NCBI GenBank assembly: GCA_026388715.1
Contig: JAPLJF010000033.1
Coordinates: 1 to 64,000 of the forward strand
Length of the DNA stretch: 64,000 bases
DNA from: Deltaproteobacteria bacterium
Lineage (GTDB): Bacteria; Desulfobacterota; Desulfobulbia; Desulfobulbales; Desulfocapsaceae
Direction: 5' to 3'
In this document: one piece after another, positions 26,277 to 35,539 of the stretch
Layout: every line of letters begins with the position of its first letter
How positions within the stretch are numbered: position 1 is the stretch's first letter
The notes under the pieces: model-generated
What the model saw: the letters and a program-made list of their open reading frames with translations, nothing else
Databases searched by the model: none
Told to the model about the DNA's origin: nothing
Position numbers and translations under genes: made by a program

Positions 26277-27524
26277 CTATTCATCTGTGAACATGACACC
26301 TTGGGCCAGGCACTCGCAAAGTCGGCCATAAACACGATTCAAGGCGGGTCGGGACAGGTCATTATTAAGCTGCCTCACAATCCGGCTTGCCAAAGTTCCC
26401 CGTTGCGTAATAATTTGCAGCGGTTCAAGAAAAACCTCCGGCAGGAGATAATGGCTTTTTATTTCCTGCAGAATATGACACCAGAGATCTCCGGCGGTCA
26501 TCTCTCTCCTCTTCTGCAAGCCGAAAATGTTTAAATAGTCACCATTGCTGATCGTGTTTTTCTCTGCGGTCTTAATGGTCTTAAAAAGGATGTCCGCCAA
26601 GGTATCGGTCCGCCATTGTTGTAATTGTACAGGGTCGGACCACAAGCCGTCAACCAGTGCCTTCAGGGTATTGATGATCAGAGAGGCGACGGCCAGATCG
26701 GCCAGGGGACATTCCTGCACATCAAGGATGCGGATCTCAATGGCGGAACGATCAAAACGGGCAATGGCGCCCCGGGCATTAAGCCATTCATTCTGCAGAA
26801 CAGTATCCGGGTCATGGATCTTGATGTCGCGATACATGCGCTGGAAGATCTGAGTGTCATAATCCGCACTGGTGAAAACAGGCTCAGGGATGACATCACC
26901 GGTCAACGAGGGGATTTTTGAGGAATGAGTCCGGTAGACCTCCATCCGATAATCGAGAGAATCCTGGCGACGTCCATCGACAATGGGGGTGCTGGCAGCA
27001 AGGGCTGGCAAAATTGGCAGCAGTACGCGAATAGCGGCGTGGAGGCGGCCGAACTCATCATCGCCTGAAAAGGGCAGATTCAGATGGGCGCTCTGCAGAT
27101 TAGACCAGCCGTGGCCGCGGCAGTCGAATATTTTATTATAGGCCTCGTAGATGGCGCTGTGATGGTGGGGCCAGAGTCTGGTTTCCCGGAAGGGATCCAT
27201 CCAGGGATGGGCGCCGCTGGGCATAAGCCTGGCATTAAAATCCTTGAGGATGGTATTGATCTGCCCGACGTCCTGCTGAAAAAGGCTGATGAAATCGGCA
27301 AGAAACGAAGTCGGTTCGCCGGTTTTCAACTCAATGACATGCAGGGCCAGTTCGTTGGACCAGCACACGCCAGGCTTATTGTAATTTTCATTGTAGGATC
27401 CATTGACAGCCTTCAACACCTCATCAGTTAGAGGTTTCACGTCGAGGGTATCGGCGTCGACGATCATGTATTCCAACTCGACCCCGGCGCCTCCAAATAT
27501 ATGTAAGGGTTCGCTGGTTGTCAT
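26277..27524 (-). CDS. Glutamate-cysteine ligase family 2 (GCS2) protein
   Basis: 415 residues. Near the start G-V-E-L-E-Y-M-I-V carries the metal-binding glutamates of the carboxylate-amine ligase fold. W-S-N-E-L-A-L-H-V-I-E-L-K-T near 55 and S-A-H-L-N-L-P-F near 146 fit the family. GCS2 enzymes join glutamate to an amine through an acyl phosphate. The substrate here is unknown. The start overlaps the ATP-grasp stop by 4 bases, so the two ligases are made together, and 84 bases separate it from the amidohydrolase. Confidence 0.85.
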   Translation of the reverse strand: MTTSEPLHIFGGAGVELEYMIVDADTLDVKPLTDEVLKAVNGSYNENYNKPGVCWSNELALHVIELKTGEPTSFLADFISLFQQDVGQINTILKDFNARLMPSGAHPWMDPFRETRLWPHHHSAIYEAYNKIFDCRGHGWSNLQSAHLNLPFSGDDEFGRLHAAIRVLLPILPALAASTPIVDGRRQDSLDYRMEVYRTHSSKIPSLTGDVIPEPVFTSADYDTQIFQRMYRDIKIHDPDTVLQNEWLNARGAIARFDRSAIEIRILDVQECPLADLAVASLIINTLKALVDGLWSDPVQLQQWRTDTLADILFKTIKTAEKNTISNGDYLNIFGLQKRREMTAGDLWCHILQEIKSHYLLPEVFLEPLQIITQRGTLASRIVRQLNNDLSRPALNRVYGRLCECLAQGVMFTDE

Positions 27525-28990
27525 ATCTGGTCATGCAGCCCCTTTCTGCGTTCAATGCGGGCCAGGAATGATGCCATTATTATGGTGTACAGTTCATCTT
27601 TCAAATACGCGTCCTCACACCCGGCATCGATATTGGGATTGTCATTTATCTCAATTAGATAAACCTTGTTGTCGATCTCTTTGAGGTCAACTCCGTAGAG
27701 GCCATCGCCAATGAGATTTGCCGCTTTCACGGCAGTGCTGAGCACTTTTTCAGGCACATCTTCAAGGCAGAAGGTTTCGTAATTGCCCTCTTTCTTTTTG
27801 CCGTCGGAAGCCCGCTGGATAATCTGCCAGTGGTTATTGACCATAAAATATTTGCAGGCAAAGAGTGGTTTTTTGTCCAGTACCCCGATGCGCCAGTCAA
27901 AGGGAGAGGGTAAAAACTGCTGGGCAATGATCAATTCTGAATCATTGAGAAGCTCCCGGCCATAGTGTATGAGTTCTTCCCTGGTTTTTGCCTTATTGAC
28001 CCCTTGGGAAAACGAGCTGTCAGGCTTTTTGAGGATACAGGGCAGGCCAAGTGCCTGTTCAACCTGAGCAAGGTTGTCGCGATGGACAATCATGGTTTTC
28101 GGCGTGGGAATTTTGTGTCGTGCAAAGAGTTCCGCCAAAAAAACCTTGTTGGTGCAGCGCAGGATTGATTCGGGATCATCGAGGACCACCAATCCTTCCG
28201 CAGCAGCACGCCGGGCGAAGCTGTAGGTGTGGTGATTGACGTTTGTGGTCTCCCGGATGAACAGGGCGTCAAACTCGGAAAGCCGGCCATAATCTTCCTT
28301 CCTGATCAGTTCCGCCTCCATACTTAAGGCCGCAGCGGCCTTGACGAATTTTTTCAGGGCCCGTTCGTTGGATGGCGAGTCTTTTTCTTCCGGGTTGTAT
28401 AGAATAGCCAGATCGAAACGGTTACCGTTTTTTTTGGGCATCGTATAATGCTGTCTGGCAAAAAAAACGTTGGCCACCTCCATGACAAAGGACAGATGGC
28501 TGTCTGGAATGTCATTGCCGGCAATGGGCGAGATATTCTGGAGGATCCATTTTTTATGAAAGACAAAATTCGCCCTGAGAAAGGGGGCATAAAACATATT
28601 GAACAGCCGGGAGCTCAAGCGGTCATAGCGTTTAGCCAGATTCTTGCCGAAATAGATGGAAAGATCGAAACGATCCGACTGGAGTGGGGCAAGGCTGCTC
28701 TGGATCAAATCATCCAGGTCTGCAGAGACGAAACGGATAATGGCGGGCAGCTTCATGTCCTGAATGGTCCATATCGATGGAATGGGCTTGTGGCCCCTGG
28801 CCTCGGCGAGAAGCGAGACATAATACCCTGCGGCCTGATAACGGTATGACTTGCACATATTGAAAACCTTGGCGCGGCGCAGGATGTTGTAATAGGGATC
28901 GGTCAGGTAGGAGCGGGCTGGGATGATTTCCACACCTTTGAGATCCAGGGGCCAGCTTTTAGGGTTGTCGACAATGATCAGGGTGGTCAT
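27521..28990 (-). CDS. RimK-like ATP-grasp ligase
   Basis: 489 residues. An N-terminal region of about 280 residues resembles the RimK-family extension. It is followed by an ATP-grasp domain (about 290-475) with P-C-I-L-K-K-P-D-S-S-F-S-Q-G-V, D-W-R-I-G-V, the C-terminal metal site L-I-E-I-N-D-N-P-N-I, and G-L-Y-G-V-D-L-K before it. Such enzymes add an amino acid or peptide to a carboxylate. Overlaps of 4 bases with both neighbours place it in the core of the operon. The product of the pathway is not known to me. Confidence 0.87.
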   Translation of the reverse strand: MTTLIIVDNPKSWPLDLKGVEIIPARSYLTDPYYNILRRAKVFNMCKSYRYQAAGYYVSLLAEARGHKPIPSIWTIQDMKLPAIIRFVSADLDDLIQSSLAPLQSDRFDLSIYFGKNLAKRYDRLSSRLFNMFYAPFLRANFVFHKKWILQNISPIAGNDIPDSHLSFVMEVANVFFARQHYTMPKKNGNRFDLAILYNPEEKDSPSNERALKKFVKAAAALSMEAELIRKEDYGRLSEFDALFIRETTNVNHHTYSFARRAAAEGLVVLDDPESILRCTNKVFLAELFARHKIPTPKTMIVHRDNLAQVEQALGLPCILKKPDSSFSQGVNKAKTREELIHYGRELLNDSELIIAQQFLPSPFDWRIGVLDKKPLFACKYFMVNNHWQIIQRASDGKKKEGNYETFCLEDVPEKVLSTAVKAANLIGDGLYGVDLKEIDNKVYLIEINDNPNIDAGCEDAYLKDELYTIIMASFLARIERRKGLHDQI

Positions 28991-29709
28991 TTTACCTCTT
29001 TAACGGCGGGTGATACGGGTTCAATGATCAACAGGTTGGCATCGTAGGTAAGAATGCCCAGCAGGATGGAACCCACGAGACGGTCGATATCGACCTCATA
29101 TAACTGGCCTTTCCCCGAAGGATGCATCAGGGGGTCGGCAACAAAGACATGGCGGTTATGGAAATCATAGCCGCAGAGGATCACAAAATGGCCGGTGGCC
29201 ACTCCCCGGATATCATCATAGTCAAGGGTAGGGCCGAACTCGCGGGCGCAATGATACAGATAAGTGGAGGAAAGCCCGCACAGGATCGGTTTATCTTGTT
29301 TGAGATATTTGCTCAACAGAGCGGTGGTAAGGTCCTGGAATCGCAGTTTGCCGCCCAGGGCCAGAAACTCCAGATAGGCCGTGGTGGCGACCTTCAGCTT
29401 TTTACTGGTTTTGACCTTAATCTGCTCTTTGAGCTTTGCACTGAGATCGATCTCGGGGTTCTCAAACCAGGTTGGATCAAAGACCTTTAAATTATAGGTG
29501 TAAATCGTTGCCCTGTAGCCGCGCCGTAAGGCATGACAGGCAAGGAGGACCTCCAGGGTACCGCCTCCTTCAAGCGGATGGGCCTCGGCAACAACCTGTT
29601 TTAATGAAATGTCGTCGCCATAATACCGGTAGACAGCATGCAGACAGGTGGGACCGCAGGTTGTGTCATCAGGTTGCGAAAGTATGTCCAGTGCAAAGCG
29701 GGCTTCCAT
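28987..29709 (-). CDS. C39-like cysteine peptidase
   Basis: About 240 residues from the ATG at 29709, which has AGGA 8 bases upstream; a GTG at 29748 would add 13 residues. The papain-like triad is visible as C in D-D-T-T-C-G-P-T-C (near 18), H in T-G-H-F-V-I-L-C-G-Y (near 173) and D in V-A-D-P-L (near 193). There is no signal peptide and no ABC transporter domain, unlike bacteriocin-processing C39 exporters. First gene of the four-gene cluster. It may cleave the peptide conjugate made by the ligases. Confidence 0.82.
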   Translation of the reverse strand: MEARFALDILSQPDDTTCGPTCLHAVYRYYGDDISLKQVVAEAHPLEGGGTLEVLLACHALRRGYRATIYTYNLKVFDPTWFENPEIDLSAKLKEQIKVKTSKKLKVATTAYLEFLALGGKLRFQDLTTALLSKYLKQDKPILCGLSSTYLYHCAREFGPTLDYDDIRGVATGHFVILCGYDFHNRHVFVADPLMHPSGKGQLYEVDIDRLVGSILLGILTYDANLLIIEPVSPAVKEVK

Positions 29710-30123
29710 ATGGATGGTCCTGTTATTCAATATCCTTCCGGCATTCACATGTCATGCCTTCATCCTGCCAAAAAAGATAACAGAGGAAGAGAAAAATCTT
29801 TCAAGCATATTACATCGGGTGAAAACAGTGCAAACCATTAAAACAGTTTGCCACAAAGTGGGGAGCGCTTGCAACCAAGTTCTCTTCGCCATAAGTTAAA
29901 AAAAAGTGCGTATAAAATAGTTTGTGTAAATGGCCCTTCAGGGGTACGTCAAAGACTTTTCCCCCGAAAACTGAGCCATTGCGAAGTTAGTGATTTCGAT
30001 TATTATACGTTTTATATGGACTTGAGTAAATCACTTAAAAAAACCAAGGCTAATGTTCAAACTAAGGGTGCCACCATATTGATTCACCGTCAGTTTTTGA
30101 TACGGATTTTTTGATTAGCTTAA

Positions 30124-30303
30124 GAGCTTGTCCGTAAATAAGCTTTTCAGGGATCGCGCCGGATTTTGAGACGAATTTGGCCGAGACGATTGAGTAAAAC
30201 CGCAGCCGTAGCAGCGCTACGGCGAGGATTTTGCGATTGAGGAGCGGTCAAATTCAGCCAAAAACCGGATGCGAGCACCAAAGATTTATTTACGGACAAG
30301 CTC
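30124..30303. mobile_element. MITE-like element type 1, copy A
   Basis: 180 bases with terminal inverted repeats GAGCTTGTCCGTAAATAA / TTATTTACGGACAAGCTC and an internal hairpin CCGTAGC-AGC-GCTACGG. The same element, inverted, is at 51745-51924. It has no coding capacity. Its right end abuts the first codons of the SGNH hydrolase gene. The rest of 29710-30123 shows no gene. Confidence 0.85.
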
Positions 30304-30318
30304 TTAGTGGACCTGCAT

Positions 30319-31452
30319 ATGAAACTGCCTAAAAAAACAATTATCTCAGTACTTCCCTCCCTTCTCGTTATTGTATTGCTGGCAACGGGATTTGTTGCCG
30401 GACGTTATTCAATCATCAAAACATTCGACAAGTATATTGAGAATGCCGCCAGGGTATTTACTTTCGGGGGATTCCTGGACCATAAAGAGCAACAGGAACT
30501 GATTCATGTATACCATGATGAAGATCATGTTCTGGATAAGATAGCCAGCTTTTCATACGCTGTTCCGAATATACCTACGCCATTTGTGGGGAATGCGCCT
30601 ATGCCGGGAAGACATGGGAATGCTTCTATCAATTCGGCGCAGTTCAGGTATGAAAAAGAAATCAGGTTGCCAAAACCTGACAATACATTCCGGATATTCA
30701 TAACAGGCGGTTCCACAGCTTATGGTTCAGGAGCTTCACGCCAGGACAGAACGATAGCAGGATATCTGGAAAAAATGCTTACAAAAGAGTTGTCGCCCGT
30801 TACGAAATTAAACTATGAGGTAGTGACGGCGGCCAATCCGGCCTGGGCCTCGACGCATGAACGTATTCTCATTGAGAATAAATTATCAGAACTTGACCCG
30901 GATATGATTATTTCCTTTTCCGGGAACAATGATGTTCACTGGGGATTTCGTGGACGGAATATCCTGTGGTTCAGGTCATATGCCGATGAATTATTTTTAG
31001 ACCTGATCAAAACAGTATATCGCTTTACAGATCAACCTGTTATCCCCGAGATTACCCGAATCGAACCAAAAGAAGTTCCGCCTTCTCTTGTAGCAAAACG
31101 ATTGTACAAAAATGTAAAATTGAGTTCATTTGCACTTTCTCAGGAAGGGATAGACTATGTATTTGTGCTGCAGCCAACATTGGCGGTAACAGGAAAACAG
31201 CTAACGAAGAGAGAGGAGGCCAAGGTCAAGAAAGAGTCTCAGGAATACTTTCAACGGTGTTATACGCAGATTGATGAGGCCCTTGGAGCATTCGATGCCG
31301 AAAATTATCATTATGTGAACCTGGCAAATGTATTTGATACCCTTGGCAACCAGGAAGACATTTTCATAGACTCATACCATTTCGGCGACAAGGGTAATGA
31401 AATAGTCGCCGCTAACATTTTCCTGCATATTAAAGATATTCTTCACCGCTAG
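30319..31452 (+). CDS. Membrane-anchored SGNH/GDSL hydrolase-like protein
   Basis: About 377 residues from ATG 30319; a GTG at 30307 is also open. One N-terminal transmembrane helix (about 8-28) anchors a periplasmic domain. SGNH blocks are visible: I-T-G-G-S-T-A-Y-G-S-G (catalytic Ser, near 130), N-P-A-W-A-S (block II region), F-S-G-N-N-D-V-H-W-G (block III) and D-S-Y-H-F-G-D-K-G-N-E (catalytic Asp/His). The enzyme is probably an esterase or O-acyl hydrolase of a cell-envelope glycan or lipid. No Shine-Dalgarno is apparent. A MITE ends immediately upstream, so native expression signals may have been displaced. Confidence 0.8.
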   Translation: MKLPKKTIISVLPSLLVIVLLATGFVAGRYSIIKTFDKYIENAARVFTFGGFLDHKEQQELIHVYHDEDHVLDKIASFSYAVPNIPTPFVGNAPMPGRHGNASINSAQFRYEKEIRLPKPDNTFRIFITGGSTAYGSGASRQDRTIAGYLEKMLTKELSPVTKLNYEVVTAANPAWASTHERILIENKLSELDPDMIISFSGNNDVHWGFRGRNILWFRSYADELFLDLIKTVYRFTDQPVIPEITRIEPKEVPPSLVAKRLYKNVKLSSFALSQEGIDYVFVLQPTLAVTGKQLTKREEAKVKKESQEYFQRCYTQIDEALGAFDAENYHYVNLANVFDTLGNQEDIFIDSYHFGDKGNEIVAANIFLHIKDILHR

Positions 31453-31567
31453 ATGATTTACTTTTCCGGCAATGATATGGATATTCTTTTGTTCGGAACT
31501 GCTGTTAGCTACCCCATAGCTGTCACACTATGAAACTGAACAGAGAAACCAGTCACTTCCTTTTGCT

Positions 31568-32059
31568 ATGACCAATACCAATATCTGCCCTTGCAACTCT
31601 GATAGACCATATGCTGAGTGCTGCGAGCCATTGCTTTCCGGTGATCATATAGCCTGCACCGCTGAAGCCCTGATGCGATCACGCTATACCGCCTATGTGG
31701 TCCGAAATATCGCTTACCTTCTCAGGTCATGGCATCCCTCGACCAGACCTGAGAAAATTGACCCTGCCACCATCCCCGAATGGCAGAGCCTTCATATTGT
31801 CCGTACTGAAAAAGGGATGGAGACTGACAGCGAAGGTGTTGTCGAATTCCAGGCAACCTCGTTTTCCCCAAAAAAAATATGGCGACTTCACGAAGTCAGT
31901 CATTTTGTGAAAGAGGATGGTCAATGGCTCTATGTCGATGGCGATATCCAAGACGATTCCCATCCTGTCGAAAGAAGGGCCCCAAAGGTTGGCCGGAACG
32001 ATCCCTGTTCTTGTGGCAGCGGCAAGAAATTCAAGAAGTGCTGTGGACTAAGAGATTGA
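31568..32059 (+). CDS. ychJ: YchJ-family SEC-C motif protein
   Basis: 163 residues. SEC-C zinc-binding motifs occur at both ends: C-P-C-N...Y-A-E-C-C near residues 7-19, and [13 protein letters not shown] at the C-terminus. Between them is the YchJ NTF2-like domain ([10 protein letters not shown]). The C-terminal motif is the same type found in SecA. Role unknown, possibly metal- or ribosome-associated. Standalone gene. Confidence 0.9.
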   Translation: MTNTNICPCNSDRPYAECCEPLLSGDHIACTAEALMRSRYTAYVVRNIAYLLRSWHPSTRPEKIDPATIPEWQSLHIVRTEKGMETDSEGVVEFQATSFSPKKIWRLHEVSHFVKEDGQWLYVDGDIQDDSHPVERRAPKVGRNDPCSCGSGKKFKKCCGLRD

Positions 32060-32200
32060 TGTAAATTTTTTAATATTTTTTTTGCAAAGCGTTAAAATTA
32101 AACATACACTATTATGGTAATAGTCTCATATCAACTCAAGACATTGAACTGTTAAAGCAACAAGTACAGATGGATAAACAACAGGAAAAGGAGAGACATA

Positions 32201-32314
32201 ATGGGAGATAAAGGCGGAAAGAAAGATAAGGAAAAAGGACAGAAACAGACCACCGCAAAACAAAACCAAAAAACAAAAGATAAGGTTGATAAGCAGCCGG
32301 CCAAAAAGGCTTGA
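32201..32314 (+). CDS. 37-residue lysine-rich small protein
   Basis: A short frame with AAGGAG 8 bases before the ATG. The product starts M-G-D-K-G-G-K-K-D-K and ends Q-P-A-K-K-A, with about 40% lysine, no hydrophobic segment and no cysteine. Its composition suggests a disordered nucleic-acid-associated peptide. I recall similar tiny MGDK-type proteins as conserved hypotheticals, but cannot name a family. Confidence 0.55.
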   Translation: MGDKGGKKDKEKGQKQTTAKQNQKTKDKVDKQPAKKA

Positions 32315-32469
32315 TAGAAAACAGACTGTACGGAGACCTGCACAAACCGTGGGATTTGACGTACCCATGAAAGGCCATTGACACAAGTGATTTTACTGGC
32401 CAGCATGGTGGAATATAGTGCCTACCCCCCTTGGCCCTGAAAACTGACAATCCTACAATTACAAGAATA

Positions 32470-32505
32470 ATCAATGGCTTAGAGGAAACACTCTAAGCCA
32501 TTGAT
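32470..32505. terminator. Perfect 15-bp hairpin
   Basis: ATCAATGGCTTAGAG, a 6-base loop and the exact complement, followed by a weak T-rich stretch (TTCGTTTT). It probably ends the transcript of the small lysine-rich gene. The remainder of 32315-32762 shows no gene. Confidence 0.6.
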
Positions 32506-32762
32506 TTCGTTTTCCGGTCAAATTCCGGTCCTAACTTGAGATTCCTTGTTCAAACTGTTTTTTTCTATCTTTTTTTTCACTCCCTTTTTCCAGCGAACAT
32601 ACACAGCGAACCTCTCTTTGGCCAATAATCTCAAAACACGCGCCATTGGGAGAGTTCCACCTTTTGAGGCTATGCTTCACTGATATAATAAAGTACCCTC
32701 TAATTTTACTGTTAATCCAAACCTTTTAATGGTGGGACCAAACAACTAATGAGTATCGAATA

Positions 32763-33023
32763 ATGAAATTTGACTGGACTACCCTTATTGGATTAATCGC
32801 TGCAATATGTACGACCTCTTCATTCTTGCCTCAGGTGATCAAAATATTGATATCAAAAAGAACCAAAGATGTTTCTTTATTGATGTATGCCATTCTTACT
32901 ACAGGATTGTTCCTTTGGCTGGTTTATGGATTTATACTCAAAGATTTTCCATTGATTTTGGCAAATAGTATTAGTCTCACACTCTCTCTATGTGTCCTGC
33001 TTCTCAAGATAAGACATGGATAA
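32763..33023 (+). CDS. SemiSWEET sugar transporter (PQ-loop/MtN3)
   Basis: 86 residues with three transmembrane helices (about 8-26, 37-56 and 62-82). The PQ motif (F-L-P-Q-V near residue 20) and the K-R-T-K-D-V-S cytoplasmic loop are typical of bacterial SemiSWEETs, which dimerise to pass small sugars down their gradient through the inner membrane. A truncated relic of a close paralogue lies in the island at 9197-9366. Single gene. Confidence 0.88.
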   Translation: MKFDWTTLIGLIAAICTTSSFLPQVIKILISKRTKDVSLLMYAILTTGLFLWLVYGFILKDFPLILANSISLTLSLCVLLLKIRHG

Positions 33024-33098
33024 AGATGACACCAGATGTTGCAGAGATCTTACAACCTGCCGGCTCAGAATTTCCCAACCAGGCCCGGCCGACTGATC

Positions 33099-35537
33099 TT
33101 ACTCAAGGGAAATAATCTGATCCGTTACTTCCGTAAAAGCAACATCGTGGCTGATGAGAAAAAGCTGGTCATACCAGTGTTCGGTCACCTCCTCCCGGCC
33201 GACGTCAATGGCCCGGAAGGCATGGGCCAAATTGGCGCGGCGCGCCGCATCCAGGTTGGAGGTCGGCTCGTCAAAGAAGGCCACCCGGGCGCCGATGGTC
33301 TGCAGTAGGGCCAGACGCAGGGCAACCACGGCGCTCATGGTCTGGCCGCCGGAGAGCTGGTCATCGCTGCGCTCCCTGAGCTCCCCATTCTCCATGTCCC
33401 GCAGCACGATCTGGTATTTGTCGCCCCAGTAAAGCTCTTCATCGGTTTCGGCGATGTTGCGGTAGATCAGGTCCGCCCGTAAACTTATTTCCTCGCGAAA
33501 ACGCTCGGAAAGCTGGGCCGAAACATTATTGAAGATCTGGTTCCGCAGAAATTTAACCAGCTCTTCCTTGTCGGCAAAGCCTTTCTGATCCGCCAACCTG
33601 GCCTTAATCTCCACCTTGATCTGCTTCATTTTTTTGATCTCTGCATCAAGACGGAATCTATCCTTGCCGAGGTCAGCAATCTTCTGCCTGCTGGTGGCAA
33701 GCTCGGCCACCAGCTGTTCTTTAACCAAGCGCACCGCAGCGTGGCGCTTGGGATCATAATCCTGGACCAGCGCGCCAAGCTCTTGCCCTTTGGCCGCCAG
33801 GATCTTTCGCAACTCCTCCAGAAGCGCCACCATCCCGGCCAGGGATTCACGCCGGGCTGGCAGATCAAGGGCGTCTTTCTGATTGGCAAAGAAGGCATCC
33901 CGGGCGGCCTGATGTCCCGCGCGTAATTTTTCGATCGTGGCTATGTCGCCATCAAGATTGCCGTACCTCTTGAGTTCTTCCTTGCGGACCTCACCCTTTT
34001 TCTCGGCCTCTTCCTGTAATTTTTTGGTCCCTTCCAGAGCACCCTGGCGCTTGCTGTTCTCGTCACGGCGCCTGATCAGGGCACTGAGCTGTTTTACCAG
34101 TTCCTCGCCTCGAACCTTCAATGAATCCAGCTCCTGCCGGGCCTTCTCAGCCGCCCCGATCTCCTGGCCCATCCCGGCCAGGCGCCGCTTCAGTTCAAAG
34201 CCTTCTTTGTCCAGTTCCTCAACCCTGGTACTGAAAACATCACGTGGCGCCTTGCCGGCAATGTTTTGGCACTCTTCCTTGAAAAACGGGCAGACTCCTT
34301 CGGCCAGTTTTTCCTTCCCTTCCTGCAGACCGGCCCGCCGCCCTTCCAGAAGGCCCTGGGCCAGACGCAGCTTTTCCGCCTCTGTTCTGAGCGCCGGCAG
34401 GCGGGCCGCCGCTGTAGTCACACCCTCATCAGCAACAAGTCCCTTCTGTTCTACGGTGAGCCGGAGTTCTTCTACTGTCAGCTCTTTGTCGATTTTTTCG
34501 ACTTCCCGCCTTTCGTATGCATAGGCCTGGGCCAGGCGGGTGCTTTCTTTGTCCAAGGCAATTATTTCCTGTTCGATCGCCCTGCGCTGCATCTCCTGCT
34601 CCCGCAAGGACTTGAGGCTCGCCTCAGCCGCTTCAAATGCTTCCTTGCCGGCCCGGCTTTTTCCCACGGTGTCCAAGGCCTGCTCGGCCTCTTTCACCCT
34701 TTTCTGGTTATCGGCGATCATCCCTTCCCCGTCCCGGATCCGATTCTCGAGCACCTGGATATCGGCCTTCACGACATGGGTCGTCTTTTCCTGGCCATCA
34801 AGTTTAGCAAGTTGCACCTCGATTGCCCCCAGGGTCTTTTCCTTGTCTACCACAAGCTTCTGCTGGGATTCCCCTTCAGCAACCAAACCAGTCAATTCTT
34901 TTTCCCGTTCGGGCAGGGCAACAACCTGTTCCTCTTTGCCTTCGATCTCGACAGTCAAGAGATCGATCTTGGTCTTCACCGCCTTGAGCAGGGAGCTGGT
35001 GCCCTTATAGGTCTTGCGCCAGGCATCGATGCCGAGGATCTCGTCAAAGGCCTCCTGCCGCTTGGCCGGCTGCTTGAGGACAAAAGGCCCAAGAAATTCG
35101 TTCTGAAAGGGGCCAATCACCAGTTTGAATTGATCAGCCAGGGGACGGCCGCTATCAAGACCAAGCAGTTCCTTGATCCGGGCCTCTGTTTCCGGGGCGC
35201 CGGCATGGTCTTCAACCTCGAAGGCCCCACCAATCTCCCGGGCCAGCAGCCATTTGGAACCGGCACCGACACTGCGGGTAGCCCGATAAGTATCACCATC
35301 TCCCGGGGCAAAGGTGACGGCGATTTCACCTTTTTTGGCGCCAATAGTAATGAACCGCTCGATGTTCCCGACAAAGTCACGGGCATCAACGCCAAACAAG
35401 GCGTAGCCGATAGCTTCAAAGATCGTGCTTTTCCCGACCCCGTTGACCCCGGACAAAACGTTGATGCCGTTGACAAAATGCAGTTCCTTGTCCCGATGGG
35501 ATTTGATATTTTTGAGCGAGATAGAGAGGATCTGCAT
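33099..35537 (-). CDS. sbcC: SbcC/Rad50-type SMC ATPase
   Basis: 812 residues. Walker A G-V-N-G-V-G-K-S-T (30-38) and the C-terminal signature L-S-G-G-Q with Walker B F-F-D-E-P-T-S-N-L-D make one ATPase head. Long coiled coils (about 190-400 and 430-650) flank a putative hook. The hook has C416 and C423 (C-P-F-F-K-E-E-C) instead of the C-x-x-C of Rad50/SbcC. With SbcD it processes DNA ends and hairpins. It is shorter than E. coli SbcC (about 1,050) and closer in size to Rad50-like archaeal forms. Two bases separate it from sbcD. Confidence 0.88.
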   Translation of the reverse strand: MQILSISLKNIKSHRDKELHFVNGINVLSGVNGVGKSTIFEAIGYALFGVDARDFVGNIERFITIGAKKGEIAVTFAPGDGDTYRATRSVGAGSKWLLAREIGGAFEVEDHAGAPETEARIKELLGLDSGRPLADQFKLVIGPFQNEFLGPFVLKQPAKRQEAFDEILGIDAWRKTYKGTSSLLKAVKTKIDLLTVEIEGKEEQVVALPEREKELTGLVAEGESQQKLVVDKEKTLGAIEVQLAKLDGQEKTTHVVKADIQVLENRIRDGEGMIADNQKRVKEAEQALDTVGKSRAGKEAFEAAEASLKSLREQEMQRRAIEQEIIALDKESTRLAQAYAYERREVEKIDKELTVEELRLTVEQKGLVADEGVTTAAARLPALRTEAEKLRLAQGLLEGRRAGLQEGKEKLAEGVCPFFKEECQNIAGKAPRDVFSTRVEELDKEGFELKRRLAGMGQEIGAAEKARQELDSLKVRGEELVKQLSALIRRRDENSKRQGALEGTKKLQEEAEKKGEVRKEELKRYGNLDGDIATIEKLRAGHQAARDAFFANQKDALDLPARRESLAGMVALLEELRKILAAKGQELGALVQDYDPKRHAAVRLVKEQLVAELATSRQKIADLGKDRFRLDAEIKKMKQIKVEIKARLADQKGFADKEELVKFLRNQIFNNVSAQLSERFREEISLRADLIYRNIAETDEELYWGDKYQIVLRDMENGELRERSDDQLSGGQTMSAVVALRLALLQTIGARVAFFDEPTSNLDAARRANLAHAFRAIDVGREEVTEHWYDQLFLISHDVAFTEVTDQIISLE

Positions 35538-35539
35538 GA

